Origin: Cinnamomum chago
Taxonomy: Eukaryota > Streptophyta > Magnoliopsida > Laurales > Lauraceae
NCBI GenBank assembly: GCA_038049695.1
Contig: CP142454.1
Span: 21,336,501-21,400,500, forward strand
Direction of reading: 5' to 3'
Length of the DNA: 64,000 nt
In this document: positions 1 to 10,093 of the stretch, piece after piece
Layout of the letters: every line of letters starts with the position of its first letter
Position numbering within the stretch: the first letter of the stretch is position 1
Program-made: the position numbers and the translations under genes
The notes under the pieces: model-generated
Told to the model about the DNA's origin: nothing
Databases searched by the model: none
The model's input: the letters and a program-made list of their open reading frames with translations, nothing else

Positions 1-440
1 GGGAGAGTTTATAATGCTTGACTTTATTAGAACATGAGTGGACCCTCAGTGCCATTGGTGGGGATTTCAACATACAAAAAATATCCATGCGAGAGATATA
101 CTGGGAGCAAAGACTTCTCCTTTTAAATCGAATGCCAGGGTTTTATTGACCTTCACATGGTTAAAGCCCAATGCACTGGGTCTAATGGCCTAAGTTCTCC
201 TCCTATGTTGAGGGTGGACATATTCTTGGCTGATGGAGAGTGGGCTAACTAGTTCATACCGGTGTCAGTTCTAGCCCTTCCTAAACCAATCTCAGGATCA
301 TTGCGCAATGCTTTTAGAGTCGGAGGAATAGATTTCAGGGGCCAATCCCATTCAAATTTGAACTAGCTTGGTTAAAGATCAAGGATTCCAAGGAGATGAT
401 AACTAGTAGAAGGATAACATGGTTGGAGGTTAGGCAGGAA
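1..440 (+). mobile_element. Degenerate LINE fragment (endonuclease domain)
   Basis: Conceptual translation on the plus strand shows a GGDFN motif near 58-75. A stretch resembling LxVDIFLADGEW follows at about 205-245, then LPKPISG near 275-295. This is the order seen in the apurinic endonuclease domain of plant L1-type LINE ORF2 proteins (GDFN, LDRxLxSxEW, LPRPxSDH). The frame is interrupted by several stops and shifts, so this is a dead fragment. Its left end is outside the window. It lies in the downstream part of the casein kinase gene, probably within an intron. Confidence 0.6.
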
Positions 441-850
441 TCAATTATTGAAAAATTAAAAAAAAAATGAAAAAAAAACTCAAATGCACGAGTTGTAAGT
501 TGTCCACCCCTATGGTCATCAGTTATAGTGGTCATAGGTTATTGGGCACTATGGCCAATCAACTGTCCACCATTATGTCTATGGCCACTGGTTGGATGGC
601 AGGCCAGCAGTTATTGGGAAAAAAAATGAAGAAACTCAAATGCATGATCAAGGAGCAAGTCAGAGGAGGAAATCCAGGGGCCCACCAGGTTCAAATTTGA
701 ACTAGCTTGGCTATAGGTCAAGGGTTTCAAGGAGATGGTGAGTGGGTGGTGGAAAAAGATCATGGTTGATGGCCTGCCCATCAGTTATTGGAAAATGAAC
801 CAACTCAAATGCTTGGTCAAGGAGTAAGTTGTCCACCACTATGATTAGAT
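321..850 (+). repeat. Degenerate internal duplication next to the LINE fragment
   Basis: The segment at 321-405 recurs at 661-745 (offset about 340 bases), with the shared core CAAATTTGAACTAGCTTGG in each. Between and after them, short blocks containing AACTCAAATGC and GTTATTGG recur near 478, 615 and 790. The region appears to be a reiterated, decayed tail of the LINE-like fragment. No gene is visible. Confidence 0.55.
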
Positions 851-879
851 AAGGCCTATTTCTTTGCTAGAATTTCTGA

Positions 880-1110
880 GAAGAATTTGGTGTGGGGGTT
901 TCTGGACATGATGTGATGGCTTGTCCCCTGCCATTTGACATGTCATGTTTCTTTTACTACAATTCCAAATTCTAGCCACTTAAAAAGCCTCAAATGACCT
1001 TTTGGAATTCTTTGAGTTCCAATCTCCCGGAATTTCAAATTCCCCTCCCCCCCCCCCCAGAAGACAGCTTTTGGATAACTTGAAATTCTCCAGAAAAGAA
1101 TTCTATTAAA
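880..1110. repeat. MITE-like repeat, relative of the copy at 40470-40700
   Basis: This stretch shares blocks with 40470-40700. Both have a GACATGATGTGATGGCTT / GACGTGATGTAATGACTT segment, then a CATTTG segment, TGTCATGTT and a run of AAATTC-type motifs. Both end near a C-rich or A-rich tract (C run at 1047-1058). Terminal repeats are not clear enough to name a superfamily. Confidence 0.4.
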
Positions 1111-2115
1111 GAAACAGTCCCATAATAGAGTCTTCTAAGCAAGACACGTTAGCACTTAACAGAGATCCAATCTATTGACTAGGAGAAAGAACAGGGTCCA
1201 ATCCCATAATCTTTAAGAACCTGTAGAAAAGAACCTTGACCATCCCCCTAAAAACCAGTCATGCTTCTTCATGCAAGGATCCAACGCCTTAATCAACAAG
1301 TTCGGCCACATACCATTAACCAAAATGGTGAAGCTCCTGAAATGAATATAACAACAGCTACAAACATTTCATCCATCTTTTAAGAATCATTGCCTCCCAC
1401 AATTCGTGCACTCAAGATCACTCTGCATTTAGATATAGCAATGACTTTGTTTATTCCACTCGAAAGTGTTAAATGTACACACATTCCAGCAAGTTGGACA
1501 TCCAACTAACGGCATAGAACAATTTATTTCACTTATCAAGGAATTAAATCGCCAAAGAATAGTTCCATCCTTAATGGCCCAGATTTGCTAAGCCATCAGC
1601 TTCCACATTCATCAAGATGATAAAAGCTCAGAAACAAAAGGTTAAGAGGTGTCGTCGAACAATGACAAGGTGTTTTGCATTGATTTGGATTCTCGCCAGC
1701 ATGTTGCCAAGATAGTACAGATCAACAAGGAAGATAATGGGGTGCTACTGCTAGACCAATAATTCAAGAATGTCGATGTATTGCATTAATTTGAAGTGTT
1801 AGATGAAAGCCTGAAATATAAACTGAATATGAACTACCAATGCAAACAAGCAATATAACTTTCATTTTAACAATATAATATTCAAACTTTCAACCAACGA
1901 TCAAACACTCCATGAAGGAAGAATTTATCAAAATCTGTTAAGGGCATGATACTCCCCAAATTGAAGCAAAAGAGTTTTGTCTTCTGAATAGCATGAAAGT
2001 GCTTCAAAATTTAACTTCACTAAGGTAGCATAAATGAAAGTACCTATAATGCATGTATTCCTCCAAAATTTTGAAGATGCAATAAATGTACCTATAAATA
2101 AAATAAGCTACTCAC
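1111..2115. other. Non-coding stretch, probable intron of the casein kinase gene
   Basis: No exon of the kinase is recognisable between the donor site after exon 6 (at 2115 on the minus strand) and the window edge. The conserved continuation expected after IPYR (ENKNLTGTARYAS in CK1 proteins) was looked for on the minus strand and not found. The stretch is therefore most likely a long intron that runs out of the window, or the gene is interrupted here. Confidence 0.45.
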
Positions 2116-5100
2116 CTGTAAGGAATGTGTTGATGGGTAGTAGTATCTCTATACTTCTTAGCAAGACCAAAATCAATAACGTATACCTAGATGCACGTGC
2201 ACCACAATTAATTACATTAGCTCAAATATCCTAACTTCTGAAAAACACTTAAAGAACCAGAAAATTAGGTCAAAAGATATACCTGATTTGCACGCCTCCC
2301 TAAGCCCATGAGAAAATTGTCAGGCTTGATATCACGATGTAGGAAAGATTTGCCGTGAACAAATTCAACTCGGTTGATCTAGTAGGAAATATCATGATTA
2401 CAAAATATAGCAGGTCAGACCAAGTTATCTACTTGATTTCACTAGTAAGAACATAAACTGGCCTTGAGGAAGCAACTTTAGCAAACAATAAATGAAAACC
2501 TACCATCTGATCAGCTAGCATGAGAACAGTCTTCAATGATAGTTTCCTGCTGCAAAAGTTAAAAAGATCTTCCAGACTTGGTCCCAAAAAATCCATCACA
2601 AGAACATTATAGTCACCTTCAACACCAAACCACCTCGCATTTGGAATTCCAGCTGCCAAAGTACAAATAAAACAGTGAATAAAAGAAGACAAAATGACTT
2701 GTAACAATTTGAGCAAAAAGAAGAATAGCCAAAAACTTTCATTACTTCCCCCTTGCAGGATCCTGTACAACTTTGATTCATATAACAATTGAGGATGCTT
2801 TGTCTTGACATTTTCCTGAGAATAAAAGGATAAACAGAATCTATTAGAATATACGGCTAGCAGTTTTATTAGGAGAAAAACTTCTGCTTTTAGGTTGCTA
2901 TGCTGATAAAAGTCCCCAAACAGATAAGAAATTATCTATACCCAGTTGCCCACAATAAAAAGGAGCTAAAAACGTAAAACAAACTAAAGCAAGGGAAAAC
3001 GACAAAAATAAGGATAAATGACTAGATAATACAGAATCGGGATTTCCTCTCCAAATGCATATGAAGATGTACTAGAGGCAGTTAATTAATGGACCTAAAT
3101 TAGTAGGGGTCCAATAGAAGCCAAGCCAACTTTCCTCTCCAAACGCAAATGATTTGCAAAGAAATTAGAAATCAATATGAGCAACAAATCCTCTTTAGGG
3201 TTACGTAGGAAATGCCAAGGTATTACAGCAACAACTATTTTAAGCCTGGCATAATGGTTTTAAATCCTAGGAATATCTTGTCATGTCTTGTTCTCATTCA
3301 CATTTTTATTTTAAGATAAGAATACTCGAAACCCCATTTTTTATGCTTGCAGCAATGAGCACCTTCTAGCTATGCTAAAGTAATCCTTGCACATCGCACT
3401 CTTGTTGAGAGGAATAACAACACCTATAGGAATAAACCAGACTCATAAAAGGTGCAAGTAGGTTTCTACCAAGAGAGAAAAATAAAAAATAAAGTCTAGC
3501 TGTCAAGGTTAGGTGGAAGGTCATACCTTTCAAGTGGATAGCAAGGTTATCAAGATATGAGTTTAGAGGTTTTCAAGCCTCTAATCTCAGACAGAAATAG
3601 CCAAAGAAGAACCATATCATGGTGGTCTCCTTTGGTGTACGAAAGCCTTTTTTTACGGTAGTACATCTGAGTAGTCCATGTAGGGTGTTCATGGGCCTGG
3701 TCGGGCAAGGATGATGCATATCTAGGCCTGACCCTACTTTAGAAACACAGGCTCGTATCCGGCCAAAGCCCAACACAAGCCATGAGTTCTTGGTCTACAC
3801 CCAGCCCGCCTCAAACATGTCAAGCCTGAGCCCACCCTTGGGCCAAGCCGGGCTTTCCTTCACTTGTTTGGGCAAATCAGTCACTAACGTATAAGTACTA
3901 CTTATTTGAGCCAGGCTTTGGGCATTCTATCACTTAATTAAAGCCCAGCCCAAGTTTTAGATCCAAGCGCTGTCCGATTACCAAAACCTAAGGCCCAAAG
4001 AGGGCTGGCCCGGCTCATTAGCATCCGTAAGTCCATGCAAGTAGGTATTGCTAAGGTAATTCAGGATCACTATGGCACGCATAGTGCATATCCAAAACGT
4101 TTTCGAGTTTGTTGCCCAATTCAAGTTTGCTTGATGGCGTGGGGCTGAGCCATTGTTAAAGTGACTCTTCTTGCGCTATGCAGTGGTGTGAGGTGTCCAC
4201 TAACTGAAATTCAAGTTATATCTATTGTGGTTGAAGGCCAGATTACCTTCAACGATATCCTCGGCAATAACAACTAAGATAGAGGGTATCAGTCATCCTA
4301 CTTTGTCATGTGATTTTTTTTTCCTTTTTGTTCTTTGTATCAGTTGATGTCAGTCATCAAAGAACATTTATTGTCGAGACATAATCTTGTATATTGCATA
4401 GCATTTATCTAGTACTCATTATAAGGCCTCCGGATTAAGAGAGCTATTTACTGTTTAATATGTGAGGGGAATTCAATACAGAGTGGAAGATGGATACACC
4501 AACGATTATTGGGACAATACTTTGTGTGGTTTATTTCCTCTTAGTTGCTATTTACTAGTCTCCATAATACAGCTGTTGACCATAAGGCATTGGCCAACAA
4601 TCAGTCAATGAGAAAAAAAGGGGGACACACACATACTTCGTAAAGGAACTTGATCAATCATGGCATAGGCATGCTTATGTTATTGCAAAAGTTTTTAAAA
4701 AAAAAAAATTCCATCTACCCTTGATTAATGTATTTGGTGACCGAAATGGGATAGACATCTCCAGTGAAGGGCAAGATAGCAGGCTTTGAGCCCCTTCACG
4801 TGATGGTAAATTCTCGGTATCTTCCTTCTTCTCCGCCTCATCAATTGCTCCTGCTCACTCTAGTAGCTGGACTTCTCTTAAAAAGATCAAGGCCCCAACA
4901 CCCCCACCCGAGTTCTAGCTTTTGCATGGCTCACTCTTCAGAACAAAATCCTTACTATGGATAATCTTCATTGCCGAAATATGATTGTAGTCAATGCTTG
5001 CCCGCTTTGCCTAGCTGATGAGGAATCGGTCGACCATTTACTACTTCTTTGCAGGCTGCCAAAGCTCTTTGGTCTTCGATTCTCATTCTCAAGGATTTCA

Positions 5101-6526
5101 ACTGCACTTGGGTTCTACCAGTCCCTTCCCAAGTTGTTCCAAGAATGAGTTTGTCCGATTTCTACCTTCAAAAGGAAGACCATGTGGCACCTATCACTTT
5201 TTGCTTACATCTGGACAATTTGAAAAGAAAGGAACAGAAGGTGCTTCGAAGGGATCTCTACCCCCAAGAAGACTTAATCCTTAAAATGAAATTTTTTTTC
5301 TACTCCTCCTTGTATAGTTCCCCCTTTTTTGGGGATCTTTCCCCAGCCACTTCTCAGTATAGCTCTCTTTTATACTGTAAAGCTTTTATTCAATACAAGT
5401 TACCATTTCAAAAAAAAAAAAAAAAATTTGTATTCGGTGGCCGAAAGCTACAGGGAGGTTCTTGGTAAAATCTTTCATTAGATTCATTTCTTTCGCTGGT
5501 TTTTCAGCAGATAGTTCCGCTTTCGATTTGAAAAATGCAGTCCCGTCTTGTATAGATGCTTTTTGTTCGTCAGCAGAATAGCTAAGAACAACAGATCACT
5601 TACAAATGAGATAACATGGTAACTATTACACCCACATATCATATTCACTGATCCTGAGAAACTATAGACCATTTGTTATAGTATTTTCCATATGCTTCGG
5701 CTGCATGGTAATTCTTTCTTGGGCATTTGATTCGTAGATGCGCTTGTCTATCCAATATCTTACTCTGCTTGCCCATATCAAACAACTGAAAGACGTGTTT
5801 CCATCTTCATTCATCAACAAAACCCTAACATCCCCAAAAATGGAAGAATTTTTTTTTTTCCAATTGTAAACAACTAAACATTCCTTGTATATATTTGTCT
5901 AAACTTCTGGTTGCACTTAGAAAGGTATAGCATCTCAATATCTTGAAATACTTCTATTTCAATTCTCACAGAATTTCCACACTAGTGACAGTCCAAATTC
6001 ACCATTAGTGAAAAAAAAAAAAAGAGATTTTTTAGAAGAATTAAGAGCCCAATACAACAACAAGTGCCAGTAATTTAACATTCAGAACAATTTAGAATTT
6101 CAACACTTTATTAAAGACATAAATAAACACAACCTGCATCCATATAACTCAGAGCAGAAAAAATCCCAGTAAAACTAATGGCTCCAGCAGATCTAAGCCC
6201 TCTAAACAAAACCCAAAAAGACCCCCAACTGCGAAATCCGAAACCATCAGTTTACAAAGAGAAAACACTTACAAGTTTAATTGCGACTTCTTCATTCGTC
6301 TGAATATTAGTACCTGAAGCGGATAATACAAAGAACGAACACCACAATCAATCAAAACCCAAAACCATACATGTGAAAACAAGAAACATACGTTGGATAA
6401 ATGAAATTGAAGAGGAGCAAAGAAAAAAAAAAAAAAAAAAAAGGACGAACCCAAATAGATCTCTCCGAAGGAGCCACTGCCGATCTTGCGACCGAGACGG
6501 AACTTGTTCCCCACGCGGGGCTCCAT
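2116..6526 (-). CDS. Casein kinase 1-like protein kinase (5' half of gene, six exons)
   Basis: Plant CK1/CKL serine/threonine kinase, a cytoplasmic or nuclear signalling enzyme that phosphorylates acidic or primed sites. Six exons on the minus strand: 6451-6526, 6273-6313, 2746-2815, 2504-2652, 2283-2378 and 2116-2186. All have GT/AG borders and join in frame to about 167 codons. The start codon at 6526 opens [20 protein letters not shown], the invariant CK1 N-terminus. Visible landmarks are the glycine loop GSGSFG (16-21), catalytic lysine AIKL (K38), LHRDIKPDN (D128) and DFG (D149), at the same residue numbers as in animal CK1 delta. The last visible residues are THQHIPYR. The remaining C-terminal lobe and tail lie beyond base 1. 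Intron 2 (2816-6272) is 3.5 kb and holds a LINE and a MITE-like repeat. The kinase identity is certain; which CKL paralogue it is cannot be told. Confidence 0.95.
3676..4026. repeat. GC-rich TIR-type repeat in CKL intron 2
   Basis: The block opens with GGGTGTTCATGGGCCTGG and closes with GGCCCGGCTCATTAGCATCC. These partly complementary ends enclose GGGCC/AGCCCGG motifs. A related block lies at 37560-37865 and another begins near 63710. Such sequences are typical of non-autonomous hAT-like elements of plants. I see no clear target duplication, so the family name is an inference. Confidence 0.45.
4729..5446 (+). mobile_element. 5'-truncated LINE (L1 type) with target duplications in CKL intron 2
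   Basis: The element body (4747-5428) carries the C-terminal part of a LINE ORF2. The zf-RVT (reverse-transcriptase zinc-binding) motif is seen as [20 protein letters not shown] at about 4981-5040, preceded by a stretch resembling [15 protein letters not shown] in another frame. The 3' end reads TTCAATACAAGTTACCATTTC followed by a 17-base poly(A) tract ending near 5426. It is bordered by an imperfect 18-bp duplication (4729-4746 and 5429-5446, TGTATTYGGTGRCCGAAA), as expected for target-primed reverse transcription. ORF2 is frameshifted and 5'-truncated, so the copy is dead. It lies antisense to the host gene. Confidence 0.8.
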
Positions 6527-6870
6527 GGCGAAACTGAAGAATCGGAGAACGAAACCCTAACCCTAGAAAACAGAATTGAGAAGAAGAAGAAGAAAAAAAA
6601 AAAGTCCTTTGGAATTCACTGCTGTTGTAGTGGAATCGAAGGTGAGGATCGATCGAGGAAGAACATGGGCTCGAGGAAGATGATCGGGAGAAGGAGGAGA
6701 TTGGGATTTGGGGGAAATCGGAGGGGTTTTGAGAGAGATTTTGACAGAGTGCGATGGAGAAGAGATTTGCAGAAGGAAAGAAGGAGACTTGGAGGTGACG
6801 CCTATCTATCTAACACGACACGGCTTTGGGATTTTACACCTAATCCGAGTTTAATAAGGGCTTTTTACAG
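6527..6870 (-). promoter_or_regulatory. 5' leader and core promoter region of the CKL gene
   Basis: Directly upstream of the start codon on the minus strand lies a pyrimidine-rich leader (TTCTTCTTC runs at about 6577-6605 when read on that strand). It contains a telo-box-type motif, AAACCCTAACCCTAG on the plus strand, at 6552-6566. Telo boxes near the transcription start are common in plant housekeeping genes. I cannot point to a convincing TATA box, and the start site is not defined. Confidence 0.45.
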
Positions 6871-7192
6871 ATAGACCCCTGCTGTCACGCGATAATATGT
6901 TGGTGGCACTTTCTATTTTCCAATGCATGAGATTGAGATCAGCTCTTCTTTTGATAATATTTTTTGATACATGGACTCTGCATTTGCGAGGATCTAGTCT
7001 AGAGATGATGCAACATGAGCCTGCTGGCCATAGTAGATTGGCCTTTGTCTTTGGGTAAAGAAATTTAATATATTATTAGCTATACGGAATCATTTGTTTG
7101 TAATTATTTAATTAATATTTTTTACAAGGAGACCGCACGTTACTTATATGCAATCTAGCGCATGGGGCTCGCTTAGATGGCATCTTATTAGT

Positions 7193-7219
7193 GGGGGTGG
7201 GGTTGGGGTGGGATGGGGT
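7193..7219 (+). other. G-quadruplex-type G-tract array upstream of CKL
   Basis: Five G runs of 3-5 bases (GGGGG, GGGG, GGGG, GGG, GGGG) are separated by one- to two-base spacers. This fits the canonical quadruplex pattern on the plus strand, about 670 bases upstream of the CKL start codon. Function is unknown. Confidence 0.55.
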
Positions 7220-7410
7220 GAATGGAAAGGTGTCCATGTTGATAAGGGTCAACTGAAAAGTCAACCCCATTAGATCTTTTCTATTATTGATTTTAATAAT
7301 TTTCATATTTGGTGGTCTTTTAATTATATAATTTTTTTAGATTCAATCTAATGGTGAATAAATGTTTCATGAGATTGGAATTTGAGCATGGAGATAAGAG
7401 TATGAAAGGG

Positions 7411-8389
7411 ATTGCATTGATTAAATGTGCGCCCAATTGAGCCTCGTAAAACGAGACAGCATGTGTTGCGTCTCGTAGGAAAACATTTATCTATTTGCAT
7501 GTGTTGATGACTTGCTTGCGTAAGGATTGCGCATGGTCATTTTTGTTAGCATTCATTCCGAAATTTTTTACACCTATGCAAATGTGAAAGTTATTCGCAC
7601 CCCTATTGGGAAAAAAAAAGATGTTAGAACTCTTCTTACACTTTGATTGCATTGATTAAAGGTGCGCCCAATTGAGCTCCGTAGAACGAGACAACATGTG
7701 TTGCGTCTCGTAGGAAAACATTTCTCTATTTACGTGTGTTGATGACTTGCTTATGTAAGGACTAGCACAAGAACCCGTGCTGAGCACGAGTCTAACCATA
7801 CAATTCAAACCAAATACGATTGCAAAACAATAAATTTTTTGCAATAAAATAAAAGAAGAATATCTATCACTATACCTATTTTCGCAATTAAGAGAGGTAT
7901 AATAGAAAGAAAATATGAGAAAGAAAATAAAAGAAGAATATCTGTAAGTGTACCTATTTTCATAATTAAGAGAGGTAGAATAGAAAGAAAATTGAGAAAT
8001 GAAGTAAAAAACAAATATATGAAGAAATGGGAATAAGAGATGTGAGTAGAAAGAAACTTTTGCAGAAACTAAAAAGAAAAAATGGGGATGTTACAAGAGA
8101 CATGGTAGTTATGTGGGTAGTGAAAAATAGGTAGTTATATAAGATGATTAGTGTTGCATGACATAAAAAATGGTCAGTTACAAGAAATAAGAGAGAAGAC
8201 AATAACTGCAGTCAAAATAAGAAGAGAATGTCAAAATTAAATTGAAAACCTCTTAACTTAATATAGTGTAATTGCGCATCGTCATATTTGTTAGCATTCA
8301 TTCCGAAATTTTTTACACCTATGCAAATGTGAAAGTTATTCGCACCCCTATTAGGAAAAAAAAGATGTTAGAACTCTTCTTACACTTTG
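7411..8389. repeat. Tandem duplication, period 234 bp, second copy interrupted
   Basis: Copy 1 is 7411-7644. Copy 2 is 7645-7761 plus 8272-8389, split by a 510-bp insertion. The copies share near-identical sequence, including an inverted CTCGTA(G/A)AACGAGAC segment and the block GTTAGCATTCATTCCGAAAT. They differ by only a few substitutions, so the duplication is fairly young and preceded the insertion. Confidence 0.9.
7762..8271 (-). mobile_element. Non-autonomous Helitron (510 bp)
   Basis: Read on the minus strand, the insertion starts TTACACTATATTAAGTTAAG, close to the plant Helitron 5' consensus TCTACACTATATTAA. It ends with a short hairpin (CGTGC TCA GCACG) and GGTTCTTGTGCTAG. It sits precisely between A and T of the target, as Helitrons do, with no target duplication. 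Copy 1 of the flanking tandem repeat gives the uninterrupted site (GTAAGGATTGCGCAT). The first dinucleotide is TT instead of TC. It has no coding capacity and an A/T-rich interior. Confidence 0.85.
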
Positions 8390-9368
8390 ATTGCATTATT
8401 GTGGGGCCCACTAATTACCTTTATTTATTATCATTCTTGTGGGCCCCATGCTTGCAATCCAATACGTTCATTTTGTTTATCGAACAAATAAGCCATCTGA
8501 TATTGAAACTAATTATCATAAGGATGCGTATTATATGTTTACATGTGTAATATATTAGGTCATGTTTGGCAACTGGTAAGGAATTCACTGGAAATTTATA
8601 GAATTATATAAAGATTTAATACATATATATATATATATACACACTTTAATATATTAGTGTAGTTGTACTGGATCTAAATCATTGGGGTCAAATTATAAAG
8701 AGAGTTCAATCATGCATTCAAACTTCTACGTCACGTAAAGATTAATATAGATCTAGGTCTAAAATTTTCCCAATTAAAAATTTGATGCCTTCTTTATTAT
8801 AAATCAAAGACTTAGATACTCGAATAATTAGATATTCATTTGGAACCCTAATTACAAAAAGTTAATCTCAAGCACCCACACGCTCATTTGCAACTGCCCC
8901 ATATGGATGACAATGCCTTTCCTGACGGACTCCTTTGAAATTTAATACCCTCCCAGCATATATCTCAGACATTCTAGAATCTAGATTTTTAAATTTAATC
9001 CCTATTAATTGACCAAGTCTGGCGACCTACCACGGACTGGACTTTGGGTAGGGTGCCGCTACTCACCAAAAGAGTAAAGAGGAATTTGACCTCGTGCTTA
9101 TTCTACTACATGGTTTGACCAGCCCTCCACAGCTTGACTTGGGCAACTTTATTGATCGATCAAAACTGGCCAACTGGTTGGACCAACCGCATTTTTTCCA
9201 AACCAGATGGTTGATTAATCCAAATTTATGTGTTCTTAGGGTTCATTCAATCAGTGGTTGATTAGTGGGATGGCCTAAAAGCATGGTCAAAGTGGACTAG
9301 TTATTAATGTGTAGAGTTGGCACCATTTTATAATTGGCATTTGACGACCATTTGATACTGATTATATA
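8390..9368. other. Intergenic, no gene seen
   Basis: A/T-rich sequence with a (TA)n tract at about 8622-8639 and no open frame of interest. It has a few GTGGGGCCCAC-type stretches, as in other repeats of this window. I see no RNA gene or terminal repeats. Confidence 0.5.
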
Positions 9369-9490
9369 TCTATAATCTATAACCTCTATAATCTATAATC
9401 TATAATCTATATCTATATCTATAACCCTATTTCTATAATCTATAATCTATAACCCTATCTATATCTATAATCTATATCTATAACCCTATT
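9369..9490 (+). repeat. TCTATAA-type tandem array at the Helitron 5' end
   Basis: Variants of TCTATAA, TCTATATC and TCTATAACCC are repeated about 15 times. The last unit runs into CTATTATAAAAGAGTG, which matches the plant Helitron 5' terminal consensus. The array looks like a multiplied terminus. Confidence 0.75.
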
Positions 9491-9652
9491 ATAAAAGAGT
9501 GTAAATTGACATGTTTTTTTGACTACACCCTCCTTTAAAATGGGGTCCATTAAGATGACATCATCCTTCTCCTTTTTCTCCTAATCCTTATCTCATAATA
9601 ATATCTTCTTCTCATCTTCCTTCCTTATCTCTATGTAATAACATAACAAAAG

Positions 9653-9774
9653 GAAGAAAGAACGTTGACATCCTTGTTTCACTTCACCGGTTCACCCATC
9701 TTTGTTTTGTTTGGAAGAAAGAACGTTGACATCCTTGTTTCACTTCACTGGTTCACCCATCTTTGTTTTGTTTG
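9653..9774 (+). repeat. 61-bp tandem duplication
   Basis: GAAGAAAGAACGTTGACATC and the following bases up to TTTGTTTTGTTT occur twice (about 9653-9713 and 9714-9774) with one C/T difference. This is a recent slip duplication in the 5' part of the Helitron. There is no coding meaning: the open frames are products of the repeat. Confidence 0.85.
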
Positions 9775-10093
9775 GATTTCATCATCTCTTGCAGGTCAAA
9801 ATCTATACCTGTTTTATAAATTCCTCTCTAAATATTGTTGTTTTACTTTCCCTTTTGGTATTGTTTTGCATTGTTCTAGCTACAGTGAAAGCAAATTGAC
9901 CACATGTTTCTGTTTGGGGGCCTTTGTATTATTAGATTAGATGTAAAAACTGGCGGGAGTCTAACTCTATTGAATGTGAGTATGTGACCAATGTCACAAC
10001 TGGTACCAAGCAGTGGACCCTGGACCCAGGACCCTCTGTTTTTCTGGGTTCTATTTTCTACTCTGTTTTTGCCTGCTATGGTGGGGATATAAA

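Noticed and set aside
6401-6874. Long plus-strand open frame of 157 codons
   Set aside because: It is antisense to CKL exon 1 and its leader and is driven by A/G-rich runs (poly-lysine). No protein family is recognisable.
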